A stretch of DNA of 64,000 nucleotides from an uncultured SAR86 cluster bacterium (GTDB lineage: Bacteria; Pseudomonadota; Gammaproteobacteria; Magnimaribacterales; D2472). Position numbers and translations under genes: made by a program. The stretch is taken from the NCBI GenBank assembly GCA_902612915.1, contig CACMFH010000002.1:62001-126000 (forward strand), given 5' to 3'. Below the pieces are notes generated by a model. It was given only the letters and a program-made list of their open reading frames with translations, made no database searches and had not been told where the DNA came from. Positions 30,472 through 39,717 of this stretch are shown here, piece after piece (position 1 is the stretch's first letter; each line of letters opens with the position of its first letter).

Positions 30472-32820
30472 ATGTCAGCTCTTAATAGTTTCATAAAATC
30501 GATCGCAATATTAATAGCCTTTATTTTCATAGTAATGGGCACAGTTTATATTCTAATCATAACCAAACCAGAGAGCGTTATTTTTGTAACTAATAAGTTG
30601 TTAAACGAAGATTATTCAATGGAATTCAAAGAGGCTAAATCTAATACAAATTTTTTATCACCCATAGTTGTTTTAAGTGATGTTTCAATTAGAGAAACTA
30701 ATCAGAACGAAATCTTTCAGGCTGACGAAATTAAGATAGGAATAAAAATAATAAAATCTATACTAGATGGACATTTACACTTGAATATACTTTCTTTGAT
30801 TAATATAGATTTACTAAATGAATCTAATTCTAAAGGAAACAATGGAACGTACAAATTAAAAATTAACAACGTTTACATATCAACTAAAGAATTCACCTTT
30901 TCTTCTAATGAAACCCAAATTTTAAGTAAAGAGGGCAATTTATCTATATCAAATAAAGTTGGAGAGATAAACAATATTCCATTTAATGATCTAAAAATTT
31001 ATAAAAAAGATGATTCCAATCAGTATTTATATTCCGCTTGTCTTGAATTAGATGAAAAAATTATTGAGAATGAGGATTTGATAGATTTGAATGAATTCTC
31101 AGATAAAAACATTAATCTTAAAGTATATAGCAAAGGTCACCTCGACTCTAAGAAGAATGAAATCGTAGCACTTAACAAGTATATTTTCAAAGATTCATAT
31201 ATTGTTACAGGAACAAAATACGAAGTTAAGAAAATCGATGCTGTTTTATATACAAACATTAATCAAAAGTTAAGTGGAATATTTTCTGCAAAAATTCCAG
31301 ATCAAATGATAAATGGATCCATCTCAGTTTTTGATAATAAATTAATACTTAGGTCAGATGTTTCTATAAAAATGGATAATTTTGTTAATTTTGGCGATTA
31401 TTTAAGCTTAAGTGGCACTGAAACTTTTAATGCAAAATTATCTATTGATAATAATGCTTCTCTTGAGTTAAATAGTAATTTAAGTAACACAACTTTTTCA
31501 TCTTACATTGACGAATTAAATAAAAGACCATCTGATAATTTAAAAACAAAGATTTTAATATCTGATTTATCGCAACCAACATATGAGATCAAGAATGATA
31601 AGTTTAGTGCTTTTATTAATAATGATAATGGATATTTTTCACTTGGATCATCATTTGATGAAGATATCAAGAAACTAAATTTTATTGATGGATTTTATAT
31701 ATTTCTTGAATTAGATGAACTTAAGATTGGAAATTTAGTAGTAGAAAATCAATTAAATGATGAATCAAATCTTAAATTGATAAAACTAAAAATTAAACAG
31801 CTGGATTTTTTTAATAACATTTATTTTGATCAAATTTTTGAAATTAATTTTAGTGATGATGAAACTGAATCTTATTTTTATGGCAATAATCTTAATGGTA
31901 CTTTAAGAATTGATTCCTCAGGATTTACAAGAATTGATGTTTTTGATACCAAATTTGAATTTAAAGCAGTAAATATTTTTGACTCAACTGATGCTTTCAA
32001 ACTGAATGATGTAAATCTTAGATTTGTTGGAAAAAATATTCAAACTTTTGATGATATATTTCAAAATATTGATTTTTATTTTTTAAAAAATAAAACTGTA
32101 ACAACTATTGATAATATTAAAATTTCAAGTAAGAACTTTAATATTGGACCATCTTTCAAAAATGAAAAAGCATACATAAGCTATAACAATCAAAATGACT
32201 TGTATAAAATTAGAGGCTCATTTGAGTTTGATAATCAAAAAGATTTACTTGGAAAATTAATAAATTATGATTTTGACTACCTGTTTTCCGACTTAAATAT
32301 TCAATGGATAAGTTCTACTCAACTAAAAAATTTAGAAGGTAGAATAAGATTTAAAATAAAAGACCTTGAATCTAATACATCTCTACCAAACTCTGCATTA
32401 TTAAATGCTGTTAAGGTATTTAATTTAAATGCATTGGTGTCCAGTCTTGGCGATGAGACAAGTTTTAATTCTTCAAAATTAATTATTAGTAGGGCAGAGG
32501 GTGACTTTTATATTGGACAGAATAGAGCATTATTAACAAAACCAATTAAATTAGAGACAGCAGAAGCAAAAATGTCTTGGACTGGTGAGATTTTAAAAAA
32601 TAATAATGGCCTTATGGATCAGCTTGATTTAAGTTTAGAAATGCGATTGAAAGTATCGGAAAATATTCCATGGTATGCAGCGGTCTTTGGAGGTATTCCC
32701 GCTCTTGCTGGAGGCTTTGTTTTAGAAAATATAATTGATGAGAGAGTTGACGATGCCTCAACCTTCGAATTTAATATTACTGGGTCGATCGATGATCCTA
32801 AAATTATCAGATTAAATTAA
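30472..32820 (+). CDS. YhdP/AsmA-like envelope protein (short form)
   Basis: Probably a YhdP-family protein, an inner-membrane-anchored periplasmic bridge implicated in phospholipid transport to the outer membrane. An N-terminal helix (about 8-31) precedes a long beta-rich region. The C-terminal part has the family pattern: RIRFKIKD, LNALVSSLGDET, then GGIPALAGGFVLENII and the final FNITGSIDDPKI. At 782 residues it is far shorter than E. coli YhdP (about 1,266). Its place after mreD supports the call. It overlaps convergent mgtE by 9 bp. Confidence 0.8.
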   Translation: MSALNSFIKSIAILIAFIFIVMGTVYILIITKPESVIFVTNKLLNEDYSMEFKEAKSNTNFLSPIVVLSDVSIRETNQNEIFQADEIKIGIKIIKSILDGHLHLNILSLINIDLLNESNSKGNNGTYKLKINNVYISTKEFTFSSNETQILSKEGNLSISNKVGEINNIPFNDLKIYKKDDSNQYLYSACLELDEKIIENEDLIDLNEFSDKNINLKVYSKGHLDSKKNEIVALNKYIFKDSYIVTGTKYEVKKIDAVLYTNINQKLSGIFSAKIPDQMINGSISVFDNKLILRSDVSIKMDNFVNFGDYLSLSGTETFNAKLSIDNNASLELNSNLSNTTFSSYIDELNKRPSDNLKTKILISDLSQPTYEIKNDKFSAFINNDNGYFSLGSSFDEDIKKLNFIDGFYIFLELDELKIGNLVVENQLNDESNLKLIKLKIKQLDFFNNIYFDQIFEINFSDDETESYFYGNNLNGTLRIDSSGFTRIDVFDTKFEFKAVNIFDSTDAFKLNDVNLRFVGKNIQTFDDIFQNIDFYFLKNKTVTTIDNIKISSKNFNIGPSFKNEKAYISYNNQNDLYKIRGSFEFDNQKDLLGKLINYDFDYLFSDLNIQWISSTQLKNLEGRIRFKIKDLESNTSLPNSALLNAVKVFNLNALVSSLGDETSFNSSKLIISRAEGDFYIGQNRALLTKPIKLETAEAKMSWTGEILKNNNGLMDQLDLSLEMRLKVSENIPWYAAVFGGIPALAGGFVLENIIDERVDDASTFEFNITGSIDDPKIIRLN

Positions 32821-34140
32821 ATAAATAGTTGCCAAACCTAAGAATGACAAAAATCCGACTACGTCAGTTACAGTAGTAACTACCACGCTTCCCCCAATTG
32901 CAGGATCTTGATTAAATTTTCGTAATATAAGAGGAACTAAAATTCCAGCAATTACTGAACTAATGAGATTAATTACCAATGCACAAGATATTAAAATAGC
33001 TATAGTAATATCTTTAAACCAACTAAATGTAACAAATCCAACTAAAATTGATAAAACTATTCCATTTAATATAGATACCGCCAACTCTCTTTTGAAAAGC
33101 CAACGAATATTTGATGTATTTATTTGCTCCAACGTTAAGCCTCTCAATACAATTGTTAGTGTTTGAGTAGCTGCAACACCTCCCATACTTGCAACTATAG
33201 GCATTAGAACTGCTAGATAGACAATTTTATCAATTACGTCTTGAAATAAATTTATTGTGCTTGCAGCAATGAAAGCTGTAACCAGGTTCATGCTTAACCA
33301 AAATACTCTACTTTTTGCTGCTCTTCCTGGAGGAGCAAAAGTATCTTCAGCAACACCTGCCATTCCTAATAGATTTTGATCTGCATCCTCTCTTATCACA
33401 TCAACAACATCATCAATTGTTATTCTTCCTATTAACTGACCATCCTTATCTACCACTGGTGAAGAAATCAAATCATTTCTCTCAAATAAAGTTGCAACCT
33501 CTTTGTCATCAAGATCTGCATCTATTGGAAGAAATTCAGTTTCCATTATTTCTCTTACAAGCATCGTAGGCTTAGAGGTAATTATTTTGCTTATTAAAAG
33601 TTCACCCAAATATTCATTTTCGTTGTTGACTACAAATATCTTGTCAGTATTCTCAGGAAGATCTACTTGATCTCTTAAATAAGTTATTACTTCATTAATT
33701 GAGTTGTTTGGCCTAACACTAATCACATCTGTATTAAGTAACCCCCCAGCAGTATTATCTGGAAATGTAAGACCAATTTCGATTCTTCTTCTATCTACCA
33801 AAGACATATTTGATAAGATCTTGTTCATTCTTTCTTCTGGGAGATTTTGCAAGATGTCTACAATCTCATCTAACTCAAGCTCTTTAACCGCTTCAATCAA
33901 TTCCTCATTAGAAATATTTGAAACTAAATCTTGTTGAATTTCTTCACCTAACTCAAAGAGAACATCGCCTTCTTCTTCTGTTTTTAATAAAGAAAATAAA
34001 AGGTTTCTTTGTTTGGGGGGTGAAGATTCAAGAGCATGAGCAATTTCTGGCGCAGTCATTTTGCTTAAAAGCCTTCTAATCTGATTCAAAGATAGATTAG
34101 ACGCATCATCTAATATTGTCTTAATATCACTATCACTCAT
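32812..34140 (-). CDS. mgtE: Magnesium transporter MgtE
   Basis: Mg2+ channel with cytosolic gating. The 442-residue protein has an N-terminal helical domain (about 1-125), two CBS domains (about 130-255) and five C-terminal transmembrane helices including the pore signature PIVASMGGVAATQT. It sits downstream of rpoN where hpf, ptsN and rapZ are found in many gammaproteobacteria. No Mg-sensing leader is evident in the 24-bp gap. Confidence 0.95.
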   Translation of the reverse strand: MSDSDIKTILDDASNLSLNQIRRLLSKMTAPEIAHALESSPPKQRNLLFSLLKTEEEGDVLFELGEEIQQDLVSNISNEELIEAVKELELDEIVDILQNLPEERMNKILSNMSLVDRRRIEIGLTFPDNTAGGLLNTDVISVRPNNSINEVITYLRDQVDLPENTDKIFVVNNENEYLGELLISKIITSKPTMLVREIMETEFLPIDADLDDKEVATLFERNDLISSPVVDKDGQLIGRITIDDVVDVIREDADQNLLGMAGVAEDTFAPPGRAAKSRVFWLSMNLVTAFIAASTINLFQDVIDKIVYLAVLMPIVASMGGVAATQTLTIVLRGLTLEQINTSNIRWLFKRELAVSILNGIVLSILVGFVTFSWFKDITIAILISCALVINLISSVIAGILVPLILRKFNQDPAIGGSVVVTTVTDVVGFLSFLGLATIYLI

Positions 34141-34164
34141 TCATTAATTCTAACCTGAAAAGAA

Positions 34165-35436
34165 TTATCTATATCTAGATGATGGAATATTATTTTTTTT
34201 TCTATATTTTGAAATTGTTCTTCTAGCCAAACCAAACCCTCTCTTGTTAAGTTCAATTGCAATTTTTTTATCACTTTTTGGTTTGTTTTCAGAATTAACA
34301 ATATCTTTTATTAGCTTCATAAGTTGAGTTGCAGAAATGCCCCTAGTTTTAGAAACTGAAGATAATAATAAAGACTTTAGAGGCATAACTCCTTTGGGAG
34401 TATCAATATACTTGTTCCTTAAAATTCTTGACACTGTTGAGGGATGAACCCCTATCTCATCTGCAATTTCTTTGTTGCTAAGAGTATTTAGCTTAAGTGG
34501 ATTATCTTCAAAAAATGCTATTTGTTTGGTGCAAATATATTCTCCAACATTTTTTACCGTATCATTTCTTTTTTTTACTGATGATAGAAGCCACTTTGCG
34601 TCATTAATTTTTTGCAATATTTCTTCATTTTTCTTTTTCTTTAATTCTTTTTTTACTTCACTGATCAGTTCATTATCTAATTTTATTAAAGGAAAATTAT
34701 TATCGTTAAATTCAATCTTGGTATTTTTATCTACAAATGAGACTTTTAAGTCTGCCTCAATAAAATCAGTTTTTTCAAAGTTTAAGCCAGGACTCAAATC
34801 ACAGTTCTTAATTTCATTTAAGGCTGACTTAAATTCTTTATCTGTATAACCATTTTCAAGAGCCATCTTTCTAATTTCATTGAGATTATCAAGCTTATCA
34901 TTTAGAAGAATATCTTCGATTAAAGCTCTATTAGTTTTTGAAATATTTTTTTTATTATCAACTTGAATTTTTATACATTCTTTATGATTTCTATAACCAA
35001 TACCACTAGGATTTAATTTGTGAACTATATTTAAAAGAATGTTTTCGATCTCCTGTTCTGAGTAAATAAAATTAGATATCTCCTCAATCTGATCTATGCT
35101 TTCTGAAAGTTCACCAGATTCATCAATACATCCAATAATTAATTTAGCAATTTTTACTTCTCTTTTATTTAAATGAAAATCATCCAACTGAGCAATTAAA
35201 GATTCCCTTAAACTAACTCTTGACTCTATATCAAAGCTGAAATCGGAATGATTAAAATCTTCATAATCTTTATTAGCATCATTTTTTTCTAAAAATGGAT
35301 TTTCTATTATCTCTTTTTCAATTTTTTTAATTAATTCAAATCTTGAAAGTTGCAGCAAATCTATTGATTTTTTTAAGGATGGTGTAAGTTTTACACTTTG
35401 CTTTTGTTTTAAGTTTTTTGAAAGAATAATACTCAT
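34165..35436 (-). CDS. rpoN: RNA polymerase sigma-54 factor
   Basis: Alternative sigma factor requiring AAA+ enhancer-binding proteins. All hallmark parts are visible in 423 residues (E. coli 477): Region I (KLTPSLKKSIDLLQLSRFEL), the core-binding domain, the helix-turn-helix (NKEIADEIGVHPSTVSRILR) and the RpoN box ARRTISKYR. The acidic Region II is short. It is the base after the lptB stop, in the usual lptB-rpoN order. Confidence 0.96.
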   Translation of the reverse strand: MSIILSKNLKQKQSVKLTPSLKKSIDLLQLSRFELIKKIEKEIIENPFLEKNDANKDYEDFNHSDFSFDIESRVSLRESLIAQLDDFHLNKREVKIAKLIIGCIDESGELSESIDQIEEISNFIYSEQEIENILLNIVHKLNPSGIGYRNHKECIKIQVDNKKNISKTNRALIEDILLNDKLDNLNEIRKMALENGYTDKEFKSALNEIKNCDLSPGLNFEKTDFIEADLKVSFVDKNTKIEFNDNNFPLIKLDNELISEVKKELKKKKNEEILQKINDAKWLLSSVKKRNDTVKNVGEYICTKQIAFFEDNPLKLNTLSNKEIADEIGVHPSTVSRILRNKYIDTPKGVMPLKSLLLSSVSKTRGISATQLMKLIKDIVNSENKPKSDKKIAIELNKRGFGLARRTISKYRKKNNIPSSRYR

Positions 35437-36150
35437 TTATGAATACATATTTCCAAGATAGACCTTTTTAACTAAATCATTGTTAATCAGATTTTTTTTA
35501 TTACCTTCTGCAATTAATTTACCATCATTGATAATTGCAGCTTGATTACATATTTCTAGAGTTTCTCTAACATTATGATCTGTAATTAAAATTCCAATAT
35601 TCTTTTTTGATAACTTTATAAGGACATTTTTAATATCCTCTATCGCAATTGGATCAATGCCTGCAAACGGCTCATCTAATAAAATAATTTTTGGTTTGGA
35701 TGCAAGAGTTCTGGCAATTTCGACTTTTCTTCTTTGACCACCTGACAGCTGCCTACCTTTCAAATCTAATATATCTGATAGATCAAATTCTTCAATTGAG
35801 GTATCTATAAATTTTTTAATGTCTACCTTGCTTTTAAAAGAAAGTTCTGCAAGTCCATAAAGATTATCTTTAACAGACAGATTAAGAAATATAGAGGGTT
35901 CTTGAGGTAAATACTTTAAACCAAGATTGGACCTCAGATGCATTGGCATTTTTGTGATATCTTCTTTTTCAAGGATCACTCTCCCATTATCAGCATTTAT
36001 AAGACCAGCAATAATGTAAAAGGTTGAGGTCTTGCCAGCCCCATTAGGCCCCAACAAACCGAAAATTTCTCCGTAATTTACATTAAAAGATATATCTGAA
36101 ATAATTTTTTTATCTTTAATCGATTTGAACACATTACTTATTTCTAACAT
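35437..36150 (-). CDS. lptB: LPS export ABC transporter ATPase LptB
   Basis: Cytosolic ATPase of the LptB2FGC complex that extracts LPS from the inner membrane. The 237-residue protein has Walker A GPNGAGKTS, signature LSGGQRRKVEIARTLA, Walker B ILLDEPFAG and H-loop ITDHNVRET. It lies between lptA (2 bp) and rpoN. Confidence 0.97.
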   Translation of the reverse strand: MLEISNVFKSIKDKKIISDISFNVNYGEIFGLLGPNGAGKTSTFYIIAGLINADNGRVILEKEDITKMPMHLRSNLGLKYLPQEPSIFLNLSVKDNLYGLAELSFKSKVDIKKFIDTSIEEFDLSDILDLKGRQLSGGQRRKVEIARTLASKPKIILLDEPFAGIDPIAIEDIKNVLIKLSKKNIGILITDHNVRETLEICNQAAIINDGKLIAEGNKKNLINNDLVKKVYLGNMYS

Positions 36151-36152
36151 TT

Positions 36153-36569
36153 TTAATTATCCGAAGTTATCTTGCCAGTTTTTGGATTAAAGATGATTAA
36201 ATTTGAGCTGATAGAAATTTTTTCGAATTTAATTGAAGCATTTCCAACTAAATGAACTTTTTCATCACTAAAAAAAAGTATCTTTTCTGCCTCTCCATTA
36301 AAAAAGTTATTTTCTTTGTGTGATTTGATTGTACTTGGATCACCTGAAATTGAAATTACTTCTTTTTTATCATCATAAATTGCTGAGCTAGCAGAAATTT
36401 CAACATAACCAGAGTTTATATTTACATTGGAAAGAAAGTTTATATTTTTTGAATCATTTAAGAACTCAACTTTATCAGATTCAATTTTCACTTCACTAGC
36501 GAGACTTTTTGAATTTAGATCAAGTATGAATAAAAAAAAAGGAATTATAATTAAGTATTTATTTTTCAA
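36153..36569 (-). CDS. lptA: LPS transport periplasmic protein LptA
   Basis: Periplasmic bridge protein for LPS. The 138-residue protein has a signal peptide (MKNKYLIIIPFFLFILDLNS) and an OstA-like beta-jellyroll (KIESDKVEFLNDSKNINFLSN...). It is shorter than E. coli LptA (185). It abuts kdsD directly; kdsC and lptC, normally in between, are absent. Because lptC is missing from the operon, a merged or LptC-like role is conceivable, but the signal peptide favours LptA. Confidence 0.85.
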   Translation of the reverse strand: MKNKYLIIIPFFLFILDLNSKSLASEVKIESDKVEFLNDSKNINFLSNVNINSGYVEISASSAIYDDKKEVISISGDPSTIKSHKENNFFNGEAEKILFFSDEKVHLVGNASIKFEKISISSNLIIFNPKTGKITSDN

Positions 36570-37535
36570 TTAAAGTATCCTTGCTTCAATCAAGTTATGC
36601 ATTGATAAAACTCCAATATATTTATTTTTTTCAAGCACAACTAAAGTAAAAATTTTATTTTCTTCCATTATTTTTGCAGCATCTACAGCAAGCGCATTTG
36701 AATCAATCGTCTTAAAAGTTTTTGTCATGACATCTTTAATTTTTGTTGTTTGAATATCTATTTTTTTATTAATACATCTTCTTAAGTCACCGTCAGTAAA
36801 AATTCCAACTATTTTTGATTTATCTGTAACCAAAGTTACGCCTAGATTTTTTTTCGTTATTTCAATTAATGCTTTGTCTAATAAAGTATTCAAATTGACT
36901 TTTGGAACTTTGTTACCTTTGTGCATAAGATCTTGAACTTGTGTAATAAGTTTTTTTCCTAATTTCCCTGCAGGATGAGACGATGCGAAATCTTTTTTTG
37001 TAAATCCTTTTGCTTCAAGCAGAGCTACTGCCAAAGCATCTCCAAAAGCTAAAGCATTTGTGGTGGAAGATGTTGGCGCTAAATCAAGAGGGCAGGCTTC
37101 TTTTTTAGACCTTATTTGTATCTTAATATCAGCAAACTGTCCTATAGCTGATTTATTATTACTAGTTAATGAGACTATTTCTTTTGCATGTCTTTTTAAT
37201 GAAGATAGTATATTTATAATCTCATCAGTCTCGCCAGAATTGGAAATTAGCATAACAATATCTTTTTTATTTATTAATCCCATGTCACCATGGGCAGCTT
37301 CAGTTGGATGAATAAATATTGATGGAGTACCGGTGCTGGATAAAGTTGCAGAAATTTTTTGAGCAACATGACCTGACTTACCAACTCCCATGATTACAAA
37401 TTTTCCATCACAATTTAAAACCTTATCGCAAAGTTCTACAAATGAACTATCCAATTGATTAGATATTGATTGAATTGATTCTGATTCAATTTTTAAGGTT
37501 CTTTTTGCAGAAGCTATATAGTTATATTTTTTCAT
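36570..37535 (-). CDS. kdsD: Arabinose-5-phosphate isomerase
   Basis: Makes D-arabinose-5-phosphate for Kdo in LPS. The 321-residue protein has an N-terminal SIS domain (GVGKSGHVAQKISATLSSTG, HPTEAAHGDMGLI, LISNSGETDEI) and two C-terminal CBS domains. First gene of the minus-strand kdsD-lptA-lptB-rpoN-mgtE group; divergent from mlaC across 45 bp. Confidence 0.95.
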   Translation of the reverse strand: MKKYNYIASAKRTLKIESESIQSISNQLDSSFVELCDKVLNCDGKFVIMGVGKSGHVAQKISATLSSTGTPSIFIHPTEAAHGDMGLINKKDIVMLISNSGETDEIINILSSLKRHAKEIVSLTSNNKSAIGQFADIKIQIRSKKEACPLDLAPTSSTTNALAFGDALAVALLEAKGFTKKDFASSHPAGKLGKKLITQVQDLMHKGNKVPKVNLNTLLDKALIEITKKNLGVTLVTDKSKIVGIFTDGDLRRCINKKIDIQTTKIKDVMTKTFKTIDSNALAVDAAKIMEENKIFTLVVLEKNKYIGVLSMHNLIEARIL

Positions 37536-37565
37536 CTTAAACTTGAAAATTTATTTAATCCCTAA

Positions 37566-37574
37566 TGTTATAAT
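37566..37574 (+). promoter_or_regulatory. Extended -10 promoter element of mlaC
   Basis: TGT directly followed by perfect TATAAT makes a canonical extended -10 (TGnTATAAT). The mlaC ATG begins 7 bp after its end, which is where transcription should start, so the mRNA is probably leaderless. No ribosome-binding site is present. Confidence 0.55.
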
Positions 37575-37580
37575 AGTCTA

Positions 37581-38222
37581 ATGTTGCATACACTCAAAAA
37601 ATATTTATTTCTTTTTTTGCTCATTTTAAATATAAACAACATTTACACTGCAGAAAATCCATATATTTTTATAGATTCCAACGCACAGGATATGGTTAAA
37701 GTACTTACATCAAACTCCAATCTATTTGAATCTGACAGAGAAGCTTATGAAAACAAAATAAAAGAAATTTTTGAACCTATGATAGATTTTAGAAGGGTTT
37801 CAGCTAGTGTTATGGGAAAAAAATATTATCTTCTGGCAACGAAAGAGCAAAGAGGTGAGTTTATTGACATATTCAAAGACTCACTTTTAAATACCTACGC
37901 AGAAACACTTGCTCAATGGGGAGAATCAACTATTTCAACTGAATTTCCAAAAGACGACTTTATATCAAAAAAATTTGAAAGTTTTGAAAGTAATATCGAG
38001 GTTAAACAAATTTTAAATACAGGCACAAGCGAATATCCAATATCATATAAGCTTAGGAAAAGTGATAATGGTTGGAAAATTGTAAATATTATTATTAATG
38101 GTGTAAATCTTGGCCTAACTTTTCGTAATCAATTTCAAGCTCTTGCTATATCTCATAATGAAGACATTGAACTAACATTAAAAAATTGGGTTTCTGATGC
38201 AGGCGATGCAGGCATTTCATAA
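37581..38222 (+). CDS. mlaC: Phospholipid-binding periplasmic protein MlaC (Ttg2D)
   Basis: Shuttles phospholipids between the outer-membrane MlaA complex and the inner-membrane MlaFEDB transporter. A signal peptide (about 1-24, ending near YTAEN) precedes the fold, with MIDFRRVSASVMGKKYYLLATKEQ and late IVNIIINGVNLGLTFRNQF. The 213-residue length fits. The usual mlaF, E, D and B neighbours are missing; ibaG-murA follow directly. Confidence 0.92.
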   Translation: MLHTLKKYLFLFLLILNINNIYTAENPYIFIDSNAQDMVKVLTSNSNLFESDREAYENKIKEIFEPMIDFRRVSASVMGKKYYLLATKEQRGEFIDIFKDSLLNTYAETLAQWGESTISTEFPKDDFISKKFESFESNIEVKQILNTGTSEYPISYKLRKSDNGWKIVNIIINGVNLGLTFRNQFQALAISHNEDIELTLKNWVSDAGDAGIS

Positions 38223-38223
38223 T

Positions 38224-38439
38224 ATGGAAGATACAATCAAGAAAATTATTACTGCTAGTATTGAGGATGCGAAATGTAGCTTTGAAGGCGATTCATGTAA
38301 TTTGAAACTAGTTGTTACATCTAGCACATTTTCAGATATGTCTCTTATAGATCAACATAAAACAGTTATGAGGCTTTTGGAAGATAAATTTCAATCAGGT
38401 GAATTACACGCTTTAAGTTTAGAGACAAAGACTTTCTAA
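38224..38439 (+). CDS. ibaG: BolA-family protein IbaG (YrbA)
   Basis: Small BolA-like protein that partners with monothiol glutaredoxins in Fe-S handling. The ATG 1 bp after the mlaC stop gives 71 residues. The family pattern with SCNLKLVVTSSTF and the C-terminal ELHALSLETKTF is visible. Conserved position directly before murA (1 bp). Confidence 0.92.
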   Translation: MEDTIKKIITASIEDAKCSFEGDSCNLKLVVTSSTFSDMSLIDQHKTVMRLLEDKFQSGELHALSLETKTF

Positions 38440-38440
38440 T

Positions 38441-39700
38441 ATGGAGAAGTTGTTAATCATAGGAGGGAATCAACTCTCTGGAAAAATAACATGTTCAGGC
38501 GCAAAAAATGCAGCCTTACCGATGATTGCATCAACGATTTTGTCTGATGAAAAAGTTACTTTAAAAAATCTTCCATATCTTCAAGACATAACCACAATGT
38601 TTGAGCTTTTAGGTTCAATGGGTGCTGATATCTTATTAGATGAAGATATGAACTTCACAATACAATCAAACAATCTCAAAGATATTGAGGCTAGGTATGA
38701 ATTAGTTAAAACAATGAGAGCTTCAATATTAGTTTTAGGTCCATTGCTTGCTAAATATGGCAAAGCAAGAATAGCACTTCCTGGAGGCTGTGCAATTGGA
38801 TCACGGCCTGTAAATTATCATCTTGATTCTCTAAGACAAATGGGGGCTGAGATAGTATTAAAAAATGGTTATATTGAAGCATCGGCAAAAAATTTAAAAG
38901 GTGCAGATATTAGATTCGATGGAGTGACTGTTACAGGCACTGAAAATTTAATGATGGCTGCAACACTTGCAGAGGGCAAAACAACTTTATTAAATGTTGC
39001 AAAGGAACCCGAGATTGCTGATTTAGCTGATATGTTAAATTCGATGGGAGCAAAAATTGATGGAGCTGGATCAGATAAAATTACTATCCAAGGCGTTGAA
39101 AAACTAAGTGGAACTTCATTTGAAATACCTGCCGACAGAATAGAAGCTGGAACTTATCTAGCAGCTGCAGCAGTTACTAAAGGAGACATAAAAATTGAAG
39201 GTATCAATCCAAACAGACTTATGAAAGTTATTGATAAATTAATAAATACTGGTGCAAAAGTTGACTGTGATGAAGATTCCATTTCATTTAGCATGTCGAA
39301 TGATATTCCTGATCCAGTAGATATCACAACAGCCCCATTTCCTGAATTTCCAACAGATATGCAAGCTCAATTTTCTGTTATAAATGCAATTTCAAGTGGT
39401 ACTGCCAATATTTATGAGACTATTTTTGAAAATAGATTTATGCATATTCTTGAACTAAACAGAATGGGATGTAATATTTCGGTTAATGGTAATCATGCAA
39501 TAATTAAAGGGGTGAAGTCTTTATATGGTGCTGAAGTTATGGCAACAGACTTAAGAGCATCTGCAAGCTTAATTCTAGCTGGACTATGTGCTAAAGGCGA
39601 GACAGTCGTAGATAGAATTTATCATATAGATCGTGGATATGAGAGAATCGAGGAAAAATTAAATTATTTAGGTGCAAATATAGTTAGACTTCCTACTTAG
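38441..39700 (+). CDS. murA: UDP-N-acetylglucosamine 1-carboxyvinyltransferase MurA
   Basis: First committed step of peptidoglycan synthesis: adds enolpyruvate to UDP-GlcNAc. The 419 residues match the family. The catalytic, fosfomycin-targeted Cys is present in LPGGCAIGSRPVNYHLD. Other motifs are SGAKNAALP at the N terminus and PTDMQAQF. Confidence 0.97.
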   Translation: MEKLLIIGGNQLSGKITCSGAKNAALPMIASTILSDEKVTLKNLPYLQDITTMFELLGSMGADILLDEDMNFTIQSNNLKDIEARYELVKTMRASILVLGPLLAKYGKARIALPGGCAIGSRPVNYHLDSLRQMGAEIVLKNGYIEASAKNLKGADIRFDGVTVTGTENLMMAATLAEGKTTLLNVAKEPEIADLADMLNSMGAKIDGAGSDKITIQGVEKLSGTSFEIPADRIEAGTYLAAAAVTKGDIKIEGINPNRLMKVIDKLINTGAKVDCDEDSISFSMSNDIPDPVDITTAPFPEFPTDMQAQFSVINAISSGTANIYETIFENRFMHILELNRMGCNISVNGNHAIIKGVKSLYGAEVMATDLRASASLILAGLCAKGETVVDRIYHIDRGYERIEEKLNYLGANIVRLPT

Positions 39701-39717
39701 ATCTTGCTTTAAAGGAA

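Noticed and set aside
34141-34164. A magnesium-sensing riboswitch ahead of mgtE
   Set aside because: The gap to rpoN is only 24 bp, too short for an M-box or mgtA-type leader.
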